Shown here: piece by piece, positions 1-7,660 of the stretch | How the letters are laid out: each line of letters starts with the position of its first letter | Numbering within the stretch: the first letter of the stretch is position 1 | Assembly: GCF_900128975.1 (NCBI RefSeq) | Contig: NZ_FQVC01000001.1 | Coordinates: 349,595-413,594, forward strand | Length of the DNA stretch: 64,000 nucleotides | Direction: 5' to 3' | Source: Devosia limi DSM 17137 | GTDB taxonomy: Bacteria > Pseudomonadota > Alphaproteobacteria > Rhizobiales > Devosiaceae | Translations under genes and position numbers: made by a program | Notes under the pieces: generated by a model | Told to the model about the DNA's origin: nothing | The model's database searches: none | What the model saw: the letters and a program-made list of their open reading frames with translations, nothing else

Positions 1-432
1 GCCAATTATCGCGGCATCATCCGCGCCGCCCAGACCGAGCCGGAAGCCACAGCGGCCGACGCCATCTCGGCAGCGACCCGCCAGGTTGCCGAAACCCTCG
101 ATCTGGCTGCCATCGTCACCTATACCTCGTCGGGCTCGACCGGCATCCGCGCCGCCCGCGAGCGGCCGAGCAAGCCCATCATCGTGCTCTCGCCCAACCA
201 GCGCACCATCCGCCGCATGTCGGTGGTCTGGGGCGTCCATTGCGTGCAGACCGAAGATGCCGTCTCGCTGGAAGACATGGTCGATCGCGCCTGCGTCATC
301 GCCTATCAGGAAGGCTTCGCCCGCCCCGGTGACCGCATCGCCATCACCGCCGGCATCCCGCTCGGCACCCCAGGCGCCACCAATATGCTGCGCATCGCCT
401 TCGTTCGCCAGGACGGCGCCGGCTCCAGCTGA
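1..432 (+). CDS. pyk: Pyruvate kinase, C-terminal part (5'-truncated by window edge)
   Basis: Frame 1 is open from the first base to a TGA at 430-432. It encodes about 143 residues of a pyruvate kinase C-terminal domain: an AAR-ATRQVAETL-type helix, then AAIVTYTSSGSTG and RPSKPIIVLSPN, which are typical of the alpha/beta domain that follows the TIM barrel. The enzyme converts phosphoenolpyruvate and ADP to pyruvate and ATP in the cytoplasm, the last step of glycolysis and Entner-Doudoroff flux. The catalytic barrel lies outside the window. A strong terminator follows at 461-493, so this is the end of its transcript. Family assignment is confident; completeness of the gene cannot be judged. 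Confidence 0.9.
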   Translation, partial: ANYRGIIRAAQTEPEATAADAISAATRQVAETLDLAAIVTYTSSGSTGIRAARERPSKPIIVLSPNQRTIRRMSVVWGVHCVQTEDAVSLEDMVDRACVIAYQEGFARPGDRIAITAGIPLGTPGATNMLRIAFVRQDGAGSS

Positions 433-460
433 GCCGCGTAGCGTAGCGCTGAAATCCACG

Positions 461-493
461 ACCCCCGCGGCACCGCCCCGGGGGTTGTTTTTT
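461..493 (+). terminator. Rho-independent terminator after pyk
   Basis: Stem ACCCCCG (461-467) pairs with CGGGGGT (479-485), with an 11-nt loop. It is followed by TG and a run of T residues (488-493). It lies about 30 nt downstream of the pyruvate kinase stop on the same strand. Confidence 0.8.
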
Positions 494-600
494 GGATGCT
501 GGCAGGCCCACCGGCCATTGCCGGCACATCGCGGCGAAGAGCCCGCCCGGCCCGCGCCAGGGCCCTCCCCCGGCAATGCGTACCTGGCGGCGATCCCCGC

Positions 601-1005
601 CTATTGTGCCCGCGCCTCCAGAAGGCTCTTGAGCGCCAGCAGATCGGTACGCAGCCATTCGACGCCCGAAGCGAACAGGGCGTCCTCCGTGCCCGGACGC
701 TGGTAGACGGTGAACACCAGCTCGGTCCCCGCCTCATTGGGCATCAGCCGCATCGATGTATAGAACGGCGTCTCGCCCGGAACGAAGATCGCATGGTCCA
801 GCACCCCGAAGTCATTGGCCGGGGTAAAGCGGAAATGGCGAAAGCCAAAGGGCAGGTCGCCGGCCCAGTCGCCATTGTCGAGCGGCCGATAGCTCTCCTT
901 GTCCACCGCCGCCCAGTCGGCAAAATTGCGTGGCTCCATCAGGAATCGATAGGCTAGGTCATATGCATAGTCGATCTGCAGCGTGATGGTATGGGAGCGA
1001 CGCAT
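601..1005 (-). CDS. SRPBCC (START-like) family protein
   Basis: A 134-aa cytoplasmic protein of the size and pattern of SRPBCC/polyketide-cyclase-like ligand-binding folds. It opens with an IDYAYDLAYRFLMEPRNFADW-like N-terminus (a strand, then the helix that often reads P..V..F..D...W) and ends in a long amphipathic helix (about residues 110-132). A purine-rich GAGAGAG just before the ATG at 1005 acts as ribosome binding site. No catalytic motif can be named, and such folds bind varied hydrophobic ligands. It is convergent with pyk and lies downstream of rpmJ on the same strand, separated from it by a terminator hairpin. Specific function unknown. Confidence 0.6.
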   Translation of the reverse strand: MRRSHTITLQIDYAYDLAYRFLMEPRNFADWAAVDKESYRPLDNGDWAGDLPFGFRHFRFTPANDFGVLDHAIFVPGETPFYTSMRLMPNEAGTELVFTVYQRPGTEDALFASGVEWLRTDLLALKSLLEARAQ

Positions 1006-1030
1006 TACTCTCTCGGGCTCAGTGAACTCA

Positions 1031-1060
1031 GCCCAAACAAAAGCCCGCTTTCGCGGGCTT
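1031..1060 (-). terminator. Rho-independent terminator after rpmJ
   Basis: Perfect 8-bp stem AAGCCCGC (1041-1048) / GCGGGCTT (1053-1060) with loop TTTC. Read on the minus strand it is followed by TTGTTT. It sits about 30 nt past the rpmJ stop. Confidence 0.75.
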
Positions 1061-1088
1061 AAGTCAACTTAACGAAAGGTAAAAACGC

Positions 1089-1214
1089 TTAGCCCTGACG
1101 GGCCTTGTAGCGCTTGTCTACCTTGTTGATGATGTAAACGCGGCCGCGACGGCGGACGAGCTTGTTCGCGCGGTGGCGAGTCATCAGCGCCTTCAGCGAG
1201 TTGCGGACTTTCAT
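1089..1214 (-). CDS. rpmJ: 50S ribosomal protein L36
   Basis: A 41-aa basic protein beginning [15 protein letters not shown] and ending [10 protein letters not shown]. This is the long, zinc-cysteine-lacking (C-minus) form of L36 with the internal [11 protein letters not shown] motif. L36 is a small late-assembly protein of the large ribosomal subunit. The C-minus form carries no CxxC-H zinc site, and none is present here. A GAGGA sequence lies 8 nt upstream of the ATG at 1214. A rho-independent terminator follows. In many Hyphomicrobiales rpmJ lies close to pyk, as here. Confidence 0.95.
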   Translation of the reverse strand: MKVRNSLKALMTRHRANKLVRRRGRVYIINKVDKRYKARQG

Positions 1215-1610
1215 CGGTCTATCCTCAGGTCAAACAAAAGAGGCGCCTAGGCGCCCGGAAACTTGGGGGCATACATATGGAAAATGCTTGGCCCTGTCAA
1301 CGCGCCAAAGCCATAGTTTTCCCAGCTTTATCACAGCTATTGCCGCAATCCATTCGTCCGGCATGCCGGGCCAAAATAATCAACGGCGCCAAGGTGATCG
1401 CCGCTATCGGCTGGCCCGCGGGAATCGGGTCCTGGCGCATTCATTTTCCACCACCGCGTCATTCCGGCGCAAGCGGAAAATCAGTTTGCGGGCACGCCAG
1501 GCCGCCAATCCGGGCATGGCCGGGATGACGCCGCGCGCGCGCCAGGCCCGCGATAGCAAGTGGCCCGCGGATCTCCCCGCGGGCCACTTGTCACAAGCTG
1601 TCACGGCGCC
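1215..1610. other. Gene-free stretch upstream of rpmJ
   Basis: About 395 bases with no convincing gene. It holds the rpmJ leader, with a perfect palindrome GGCGCCTAGGCGCC at 1242-1255 close upstream of the ribosome binding site. A degenerate copy of the GTCATTCCGGCG-type intergenic repeat lies near 1457-1531, and a hairpin at 1557-1590 is listed separately. Reading frames here lack a ribosome binding site and protein-like composition. Confidence 0.6.
1557..1590 (-). terminator. Hairpin downstream of the opp operon
   Basis: A perfect 14-bp inverted repeat: CAAGTGGCCCGCGG (1557-1570) and CCGCGGGCCACTTG (1577-1590), with loop ATCTCC. It lies 20 nt beyond the stop of the last opp gene. It lacks a T-run on the minus strand, so it may act as a 3'-stabilising structure rather than a classical terminator. 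Confidence 0.6.
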
Positions 1611-2648
1611 CTAGACGCCCAGCACGGCCTCAAGCGGCGCGTCGAGCTCGCGCCAGCGATGGCAGGCGACCAGCCGCCCGCCCTCGATGGTCTCGAGCGG
1701 CGGCCGCTTCTCGGCACAATAGGACTGGGCTAACCGGCAGCGGGTGCGGAAAGTACAGCCGGAGGGCGGATTGATCGGCGAGGGGATTTCTCCCTTCAGC
1801 GCATCGATATTGCGCAGCCGCGCCAGTTTTGGGTCGGGAATCGGCACGGCGGTCAGCAGCGCCCGCGTATAGGGGTGCTTGGGGTCCTCATAGATTTCAT
1901 CGCCCGTGGCCAGCTCGACGATGCGCCCCAGATAGAGCACCAGAATGCGATCCGACACATGCCGCACCACGCTCAGATTGTGCGAGATGAAGATCAGCGT
2001 CAGCCCGAACTCGTCCTTGAGCTCGGCCAGAAGGTTGAGGATCTGCGCCTGGATCGACACGTCGAGGGCAGAAACCGGTTCGTCGCAGACAATCAGCTTG
2101 GGCTCGGTGATCAGCGCCCTGGCAATGCCGATGCGCTGCGCCTGCCCGCCCGAAAACTCGTGTGGATAGCGGTTGATCATCTCGGGCAGCAGCCCCACCG
2201 CTTCCATGGTCTTGAGCACGCGAGCGCGCCGCTCGTCCTTGTTCAATTCCGGCCGCAAGGTCCGCAGCGGGTCGGCAATGATATCGCCGACGGTCATGCG
2301 CGGATTGAGCGAGGCCAGCGGGTCCTGGAAGATGATTTGCAGGTCCTGCCGGCGCTGGCGCATTTCCTCGGCCGGCAGCCGGGTCAGGTCCTGCCCCAGC
2401 CACAAAACCTGGCCCTCATCGGGCGGCAGCAATTGCAGGATGCAGCGGCCCAGCGTGGACTTGCCACAGCCGCTCTCGCCCACGATCCCCAGCGTTTCTC
2501 CGCTGCGGATGGTGAAGTTGATGTCCTCCAGCGCGGTCAGCGTCAGCCGCCGCGAGAACAGCCCGCCCGAAATCGAGAACGTCTTCTTGAGATCCTTGAT
2601 CTCCAGCAGATCCACCGGCTGGGCCGGCTTGATTGCGCCTTGCTCCAT
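1611..2648 (-). CDS. oppF: Oligopeptide ABC transporter, ATP-binding protein (OppF-type)
   Basis: A 345-aa ABC ATPase that powers peptide import together with the OppD-type subunit. Walker A GESGCGKST is at residues 57-65, signature SGGQA at 166-170, and Walker B LIVCDEP at 185-191. The C-terminus carries the oligopeptide-transporter extension (IPSPINPPSGCTFRTRC). The start is ATG at 2648; a GTG lies one codon upstream. The preceding gene's TGA shares one base with this ATG (TGATG), implying translational coupling. Last gene of the five-gene operon, followed by a hairpin. Family assignment is strong, but the real substrate (oligo- or dipeptide) is inferred. Confidence 0.9.
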   Translation of the reverse strand: MEQGAIKPAQPVDLLEIKDLKKTFSISGGLFSRRLTLTALEDINFTIRSGETLGIVGESGCGKSTLGRCILQLLPPDEGQVLWLGQDLTRLPAEEMRQRRQDLQIIFQDPLASLNPRMTVGDIIADPLRTLRPELNKDERRARVLKTMEAVGLLPEMINRYPHEFSGGQAQRIGIARALITEPKLIVCDEPVSALDVSIQAQILNLLAELKDEFGLTLIFISHNLSVVRHVSDRILVLYLGRIVELATGDEIYEDPKHPYTRALLTAVPIPDPKLARLRNIDALKGEIPSPINPPSGCTFRTRCRLAQSYCAEKRPPLETIEGGRLVACHRWRELDAPLEAVLGV

Positions 2649-3631
2649 CACGCCACCTGCCCATAGGCCATCGGGCCTTCATAGAAACACGCCTTCTGGC
2701 GGCCATCGCCGGCATCGGTCAGCGGCGGCCGCTGCTCCAGACACCGGTCGAACGCAAAGGCACAACGTGGATTGAACGAGCAGCCCTTTGGCAGGTGCTC
2801 GAGGCTGGGCGGCAGGCCCTGGATCGGATCGAGCCGCGCCGCCCGCTTGGCGATATGGGGTGTCGAATGCAGCAGGCCCAGCGTATAGGGATGGCGCGGA
2901 TCGTAGAACAGGTCGTCGACACGCCCCTTTTCCACGGCGCGCCCGCCATACATCACCATCATCCGGTCGGCTACCCCCGCGACCACGCCCAGGTCATGGG
3001 TGATCAGCACCAGCGACGTGCCGAAATCCTGGGTCAGCGTCTTGAACAGGTCCAGCATCTGCGCCTGCACCGTCACGTCGAGCGCCGTGGTCGGCTCGTC
3101 CGCGATCAGGATTTTCGGCTGGCACAGCAGCGCCATCGCGATCATCACGCGTTGCCGCATGCCGCCCGACAGCTCGTGCGGATAGGCGTTGGCGCGCTTG
3201 ACCGGCTCGGGGATACCGACCCGCTCCAGCATCTCGATGGCCGTCTTGAGCGCCGCCTGCTTGTCGAAGCCGCGATGCTTGACCAGCACCTCGCCCAATT
3301 GGGTTTTCACCTTGAGCGTGGGGTTGAGCGAGGTCATCGGATCCTGGAAGATCATCGCGATATCCTTGCCGCGATATAGATCCAGCTGGCTAGGGGCCAT
3401 GCCGATGAGGTTGATATCCCCCATCATCGCCCGGCCGCCGGCAGTGCCGTTCTTGGCCAAAAGGCCCATAATGGCGAGAAAGGCCTGGCTCTTACCCGAA
3501 CCGCTCTCGCCCACCACGGCCAGGGTTTCCCCTTCGGCCAGGGTGAAGTTCATTTCGCGAACGGCATGCACTTCGCTCTCATGCAGCGCGAAGGTAACCG
3601 ACATGTCCTCGACGGAAAGTACCTGTTTCAT
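2648..3631 (-). CDS. oppD: Oligopeptide ABC transporter, ATP-binding protein (OppD-type)
   Basis: A 327-aa ABC ATPase beginning [14 protein letters not shown]. It has Walker [10 protein letters not shown] (with Q in place of the last S/T), signature LSGGMRQR, Walker B ILIADEP, and the C-terminal oligopeptide domain ([11 protein letters not shown]). The frame is open much further upstream, but that part overlaps the permease gene. The start at 3631 lies 2 nt after the oppC stop and matches the family N-terminus. It pairs with the OppF-type protein as a heterodimeric motor. The S/T-to-Q change at the end of the P-loop is found in other OppD-type proteins. Confidence 0.9.
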   Translation of the reverse strand: MKQVLSVEDMSVTFALHESEVHAVREMNFTLAEGETLAVVGESGSGKSQAFLAIMGLLAKNGTAGGRAMMGDINLIGMAPSQLDLYRGKDIAMIFQDPMTSLNPTLKVKTQLGEVLVKHRGFDKQAALKTAIEMLERVGIPEPVKRANAYPHELSGGMRQRVMIAMALLCQPKILIADEPTTALDVTVQAQMLDLFKTLTQDFGTSLVLITHDLGVVAGVADRMMVMYGGRAVEKGRVDDLFYDPRHPYTLGLLHSTPHIAKRAARLDPIQGLPPSLEHLPKGCSFNPRCAFAFDRCLEQRPPLTDAGDGRQKACFYEGPMAYGQVA

Positions 3632-3633
3632 GG

Positions 3634-4554
3634 TCAGCGATCCTTGGGGTCCAGCGCATCGCGCAGGCCGTCCCCGATATAGGTGAGACAGAGCAGCAGC
3701 GAGACCAGCACCACGGCCGGCCCGATCAGCATCCAGGGCAGTGTTTCCGCTACGGGCGAACCGAAACTGATCAGCGTGCCGAGCGAGGTCTGCGGCTCCT
3801 GCACGCCCAGCCCCAGATAGCTGAGGAAGCTCTCGGTCAGGATGATTTCGGGAATGGTCAGCGTCGCATAGATCACCACCGGGCCCGTCAGATTGGGCAC
3901 GATGTGGCGGATGATGATGGTCCAGGGCTTGGCCCCGCCCGCCTTGGCCGCCTCGACGAATTCGCGTTCCTTGATCGACAGCGTCTGCCCGCGCACGATA
4001 CGGGCCATGGTGAGCCATTCCAGGCACCCGATGCCCACAAACAGCAGCACCGGATTGCGCCCGAAGATCACCACCAGGATGATCACGAACAGGATATAGG
4101 GCAGCGCATACATGATATCGACAAAGCGCATCATCACCGCGTCGACCTTGCCGCCGAAATAGCCGGCGACTGCCCCATAGATCACCCCGATGAACACCGA
4201 AACCATGGTGGCGACCAGCGCCACGATCAGGCTCATCTGCGTGCCCTGCATGATGCGGGCCAGCATGTCGCGTCCATTCTGGTCGGTGCCGGCATAGTGC
4301 CCGGCCTCGAAATTGGGCGGCTTGCGAATGGCCGACCAGTCGATCTTGTCATAGGCCCAGGGCAGCAGATATGGCCCGACAAATGCGAAGACGACGATGA
4401 AGCCGACGACGAAAAGCGACAGCACTGCCGCCTTGTTGCGCACCAGGCGCCGCATGGCGTCCTGGGTCAGCGAACGGCCCTTGGGCGCGTCGAGAGTTTC
4501 CAGTTTTTGCGCGTAGGCGGTCAGGACCGCGTCTTTACCTGTGACCCCGGCCAT
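3634..4554 (-). CDS. oppC: Oligopeptide ABC transporter, permease (OppC-type)
   Basis: A 306-aa inner-membrane permease. The N-terminal cytoplasmic segment (SLTQDAMRRLVRNKAAVLSL) is the OppC_N domain, followed by about six membrane segments. The EAAKAGGAKPWTIIIRHIVPN segment (about residues 198-218) is the EAA loop that contacts the ATPases. The ATG at 4554 overlaps the oppB stop by 4 nt (ATGA). It forms the pore with the OppB-type subunit. Confidence 0.92.
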   Translation of the reverse strand: MAGVTGKDAVLTAYAQKLETLDAPKGRSLTQDAMRRLVRNKAAVLSLFVVGFIVVFAFVGPYLLPWAYDKIDWSAIRKPPNFEAGHYAGTDQNGRDMLARIMQGTQMSLIVALVATMVSVFIGVIYGAVAGYFGGKVDAVMMRFVDIMYALPYILFVIILVVIFGRNPVLLFVGIGCLEWLTMARIVRGQTLSIKEREFVEAAKAGGAKPWTIIIRHIVPNLTGPVVIYATLTIPEIILTESFLSYLGLGVQEPQTSLGTLISFGSPVAETLPWMLIGPAVVLVSLLLCLTYIGDGLRDALDPKDR

Positions 4555-5477
4555 CAGTCGTACCTCACCTTGGGGTCGAGCCAGGCGTAGAGGATGTCGA
4601 CCAGCAGGTTCACCGCCAGAATGATGAGCATGTACAAAATGGTTGTTCCCAGCACGAGGCCATAGTCGCGATTGAGCGCCGCGCTAATAAAATATTTGCC
4701 GATTCCGGGCAGGGCGAACACCTGCTCCACCACCAGCGAGCCGGTGAGCAGATAGGACAGGCCCGGCCCGAGATAGGAAACCACCGGCAACAGCGCCGGC
4801 TTGATCGCGTGCCGGGCCAGGATCAGCCTGGTGCCCAGCCCCTTGGAACGGGCAGTGCGCACATAATTGGTGCCCAGCACTTCGATCATCGAGCCGCGCA
4901 TCAGCCGCGCGGTGCGGCCGGCATGGGGAAGCGCCAGCACGATCACCGGCAGCACCAGGTGCTGCAGCGATCCGGGCTTCCAGCCACCGGCGGGGAACCA
5001 GTCGAGATAGACCCCAAATACCAGTTGCAGGATCGAGGCCATCAGGAAATTGGGCACCACCAGCCCCACCATCACCAGCATGACCAGAACGTAGTCGGGC
5101 AGCTTGTTCTGGTTGACCGCCGACAGCGATCCGGCGACGAGGCCGGCCACCGTGCCGACGACAAAGGCGGTGAAGCCCAGCATCAACGTGAAGGGCAATC
5201 CGATCCACAGCATCTGGGCGACGGTGAAATCGTTATAGACCATCGAGGGGCCGAAATCGCCCTGCAGCAGCCGGCCGACATAAATGCCGTATTGCTGGAT
5301 CAGCGGCAGGTCGAGATTGTAGTGGGCGCGCAGATTGGCCAGCGTCTCGGGCGGCAGCGCCCGCTCGCCGTCAAACGGGCCACCGGGGGCCAGGCGCAGA
5401 ATGAAGAAGCAGGCGGTAACGGCAATCAGCACGACAGGCAGCGCCGACAGCACACGCCTTATGGCGTATCCAAACAT
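4554..5477 (-). CDS. oppB: Oligopeptide ABC transporter, permease (OppB-type)
   Basis: A 307-aa inner-membrane permease of the DppB/OppB family. It begins MFGYAIRRVLSALPVVLIAVT, has about six membrane segments, and carries an EAA-type loop GTNYVRTARSKGLGTRLILARHAIKPA. The LAPGGPFDGER motif after the first helix is typical. It lies second in the operon, about 100 nt downstream of the binding-protein gene and separated from it by a hairpin (5535-5568). That layout usually lets the binding protein be made in excess over the membrane parts. Confidence 0.92.
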   Translation of the reverse strand: MFGYAIRRVLSALPVVLIAVTACFFILRLAPGGPFDGERALPPETLANLRAHYNLDLPLIQQYGIYVGRLLQGDFGPSMVYNDFTVAQMLWIGLPFTLMLGFTAFVVGTVAGLVAGSLSAVNQNKLPDYVLVMLVMVGLVVPNFLMASILQLVFGVYLDWFPAGGWKPGSLQHLVLPVIVLALPHAGRTARLMRGSMIEVLGTNYVRTARSKGLGTRLILARHAIKPALLPVVSYLGPGLSYLLTGSLVVEQVFALPGIGKYFISAALNRDYGLVLGTTILYMLIILAVNLLVDILYAWLDPKVRYD

Positions 5478-5534
5478 GGGTACGGACCTTTCTTGACCGC
5501 CGCGTCAGGCCCGGGGGCCGCACAGGCGGATGGT

Positions 5535-5568
5535 CGGCGCCACCCCCTCGCAGGAGCGAGCGGCGCCG
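5535..5568 (-). promoter_or_regulatory. Intercistronic hairpin between oppA and oppB
   Basis: Outer stem CGGCGCC (5535-5541) / GGCGCCG (5562-5568) and inner stem CTCGC (5547-5551) / GCGAG (5556-5560) with tetraloop AGGA. Position and strength suggest a processing, stability or partial-termination element that raises oppA over the downstream genes. Confidence 0.55.
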
Positions 5569-5577
5569 GCCCGATTG

Positions 5578-7194
5578 TTACTCGGCCTTGGACAGCCAGC
5601 GCGTGCGGTGGATGTCCTTGGCGTTGTTCTGGAACCCGGTGATGGTGGGCGTGACGACGTTCTGGGCGATGTACCAGTAGATCGGGATCGCACCGGTTTC
5701 GTCCATGGCGATCTTCTCGGCATCGCCAAGCATCTTGGCGCGGGCGGCCAGGTCGTTCTCGCTGGCGGCCGACTTCATCAGTCCGTCGAACTCGTCATTG
5801 GAGTAGCGGCCGTAATTGTTGCCCCAGTTCATCGCTCCGTCCTGCATGATGCCGGTGGTCAGCAGGTCAAGCGTGTTGGACGGGTCCGAATAGTCGAGCA
5901 GCCAGCCGGCACGGCCAACCTCGAAATCACCGGCGCGCAGGCTGTCGTAGTGCACGGCGGTTTCGGAGTTGAACAGCTCAGCCTTTACGCCGATCTGCTC
6001 CCACATGGAGGCGATAGCCACGGCGACGCGCTGGTGGTTGTCATTGGTATTGTACTTGAGCTGCAGGGTCAGCGGGGTCGCGGCGGTATAGCCGAGGCCT
6101 TCCATGATGCCCTTGGCTTCGGCCACGCGCTCTTCATAGGAGAGGCCGATCCACGACGGCTGGTAGGGATCGACGCCTTCATAATTGGCCGTGCCTTCCG
6201 GCACCCAGCCATAGGCCGGCAACTCGCCCGTGCCAAGCACGTCCGGCCCGATCACGTCGCGATTGATGGTCATCGACAGCGCCTTGCGCAGGTCGGCATT
6301 GTCGAACGGCGCCTTTTCCTGGTTGATGACGTAGTAATAGACGCCCAGGAACGGGGCGAAGAAGTCCTGGCCCGGCAGGTTGGTCTTGATCCACTCGGCC
6401 TGGTCGGACGGGATATCGGTCAGGATGTCGTATTCGCCGGCGCGGTAACGGGCCAGCGCCGCTGCCAGATCGTCCTGCACGAAGTAGTTCACTTCGTCGA
6501 TATTGACGTTGGCGGCATCATAATAGGTGTCGGACTTGACCGACTTGATGTAGCTGCCGGGCACCCATTCCTTGATCGTGTAGGGGCCGTTGGAAACGAT
6601 GTTCTCGACCTTGGTCCAGCCATCGCCGACCTTGTCGATCACATGCTTGGGGACCGGATAGGCGGTGTAATGGGTCAGCGCCTGCAGGAAATACGGGGTC
6701 GGGCCCTCGAGCGTGATTTCGACGGTGGTATCGTCGATGGCCTTGACGCCGAGCTGGCTGAAATCGGTGATCGAGCCATCCGAGATTTCCGAGCCATTGA
6801 GGATCGGGAACTGCAGATAGGCATAGTCGGAAGCGGTCTTGGGATCGAACAGGCGCTGGAACGCGAAGACGAAGTCGCCAGCCGTCACCGGCACGCCATC
6901 CGACCAGACGATGCCCGGGCGCAGCTTGAAGGTATAGACCAGGCCATCATCGGAAACGGTGTAGCTCTCGGCCTGGCCGGGGATCGCATCGGCATTGGCG
7001 TCTTCGGCCATCAGGCCTTCGATATAGTCGCCGATAATGCGGTTTTCCCAGTCGCCCGATGCTTTGTGCGGATCAATCGAGCCGGGCTCGGAGCCGTTCA
7101 TCATGTTGAGCGTGATCGCCGAAGCGCCACCGGTCATCGCCATTGCGATGACGCCAGCCGTGGCCGTCGCCTTCAGAATTTGAGCAAATTTCAT
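5578..7194 (-). CDS. oppA: Oligopeptide ABC transporter, periplasmic substrate-binding protein
   Basis: A 538-aa family-5 solute-binding protein. A signal peptide runs from M1 to about A26 (MAMTGGASA cleavage region). The mature protein opens with the typical SEPGSIDPHKASGDWENRI. TFKLRPGIVWSDGVPVTAGD and FAFQRLFDPKTASDYAY are hallmarks of the OppA/MppA branch. It captures peptides in the periplasm and delivers them to OppBC. A GGAG lies upstream of the ATG at 7194; the frame continues upstream, but that extension has no signal peptide. It is the first gene of the operon, preceded by two inverted repeats that look like operators. Confidence 0.92.
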   Translation of the reverse strand: MKFAQILKATATAGVIAMAMTGGASAITLNMMNGSEPGSIDPHKASGDWENRIIGDYIEGLMAEDANADAIPGQAESYTVSDDGLVYTFKLRPGIVWSDGVPVTAGDFVFAFQRLFDPKTASDYAYLQFPILNGSEISDGSITDFSQLGVKAIDDTTVEITLEGPTPYFLQALTHYTAYPVPKHVIDKVGDGWTKVENIVSNGPYTIKEWVPGSYIKSVKSDTYYDAANVNIDEVNYFVQDDLAAALARYRAGEYDILTDIPSDQAEWIKTNLPGQDFFAPFLGVYYYVINQEKAPFDNADLRKALSMTINRDVIGPDVLGTGELPAYGWVPEGTANYEGVDPYQPSWIGLSYEERVAEAKGIMEGLGYTAATPLTLQLKYNTNDNHQRVAVAIASMWEQIGVKAELFNSETAVHYDSLRAGDFEVGRAGWLLDYSDPSNTLDLLTTGIMQDGAMNWGNNYGRYSNDEFDGLMKSAASENDLAARAKMLGDAEKIAMDETGAIPIYWYIAQNVVTPTITGFQNNAKDIHRTRWLSKAE

Positions 7195-7302
7195 TGTCGT
7201 CCCATCTCCTAGTGGAATTCCTGAAACTTTTTTTCCTCTGCGATCTGCGCCGCAGAGGGTGATCGTCTGTGTCCCCTCGGTTGACCCAGGGGGCCAAGAT
7301 GA

Positions 7303-7330
7303 GTGGACGGTATCCCGCAATTCCGTCCAC
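7303..7330. promoter_or_regulatory. Inverted repeat GTGGACGG-N12-CCGTCCAC upstream of oppA
   Basis: Perfect 8-bp arms at 7303-7310 and 7323-7330, about 110 nt upstream of the oppA start. Possible operator or 5'-UTR hairpin; the cognate regulator is unknown. Confidence 0.45.
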
Positions 7331-7344
7331 TGACAAGCGAAAGA

Positions 7345-7360
7345 TTGACCAATAGGTCAA
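7345..7360. promoter_or_regulatory. Palindrome TTGACC-AATA-GGTCAA upstream of oppA
   Basis: Perfect 6-bp arms with a 4-bp A/T spacer. One arm reads TTGACC on the minus strand and could overlap a -35 box, so a bound repressor there could block oppA transcription. Candidate only. Confidence 0.45.
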
Positions 7361-7501
7361 GCCGGCAACAAATATTGACATGCGGCAATTGCGGCCCTGG
7401 CGGAACGCAATTGCGCTGTGGCGCTCCCATGCGCAAAAGCGTTCTCAAGACATACAATTGATGACCTGCCAAGGGCCGCCAATGGCCATTGGCGCCCGGC
7501 C

Positions 7502-7660
7502 CTACACGATCTGCGCTTGCTGCAGCCCATAGAGCACGACCGCAACCGCCACGAGGACAATCCAGGGCAGCCAGTCGGGAACACCGGGCTCCTTTTTAGG
7601 GCCCTTTGGCTCTTCCGGTTTCTTTTCTATCCGGCGGAATTTGACGACGTTGTCGCTCAT
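7502..7660 (-). CDS. Small single-pass membrane protein coupled to the thiolase gene
   Basis: A 52-codon frame from ATG at 7660 to TAG at 7502, not noted by simple length filters. The protein starts MSDNVVKFRRIEKKPEEPKG: a charged, lysine/proline-rich cytoplasmic half. It then has DWLPWIVLVAVAVVLYGL (about residues 29-46), one membrane helix, and a short tail. The ATG overlaps the thiolase TGA (ATGA), so it is probably translated by re-initiation as the last gene of the fad operon. I do not recognise a named family. It could tether the beta-oxidation enzymes or be an unrelated passenger. Composition and coupling make it a likely real gene. Confidence 0.65.
   Translation of the reverse strand: MSDNVVKFRRIEKKPEEPKGPKKEPGVPDWLPWIVLVAVAVVLYGLQQAQIV

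Larger units (their letters stand above)
7195..7501. other. Regulatory region upstream of oppA
   Basis: About 307 bases without a gene, between oppA and the small membrane ORF that ends at 7502. It holds two inverted repeats, listed separately, and TTGACC/TTGTCA-like -35 candidates on the minus strand. Confidence 0.6.

Noticed and set aside
5530..7212. A plus-strand frame of about 560 codons opposite oppA
   Set aside because: Antisense shadow of a clear binding-protein gene; Gly/Val/Ile/Asp-rich without motifs.
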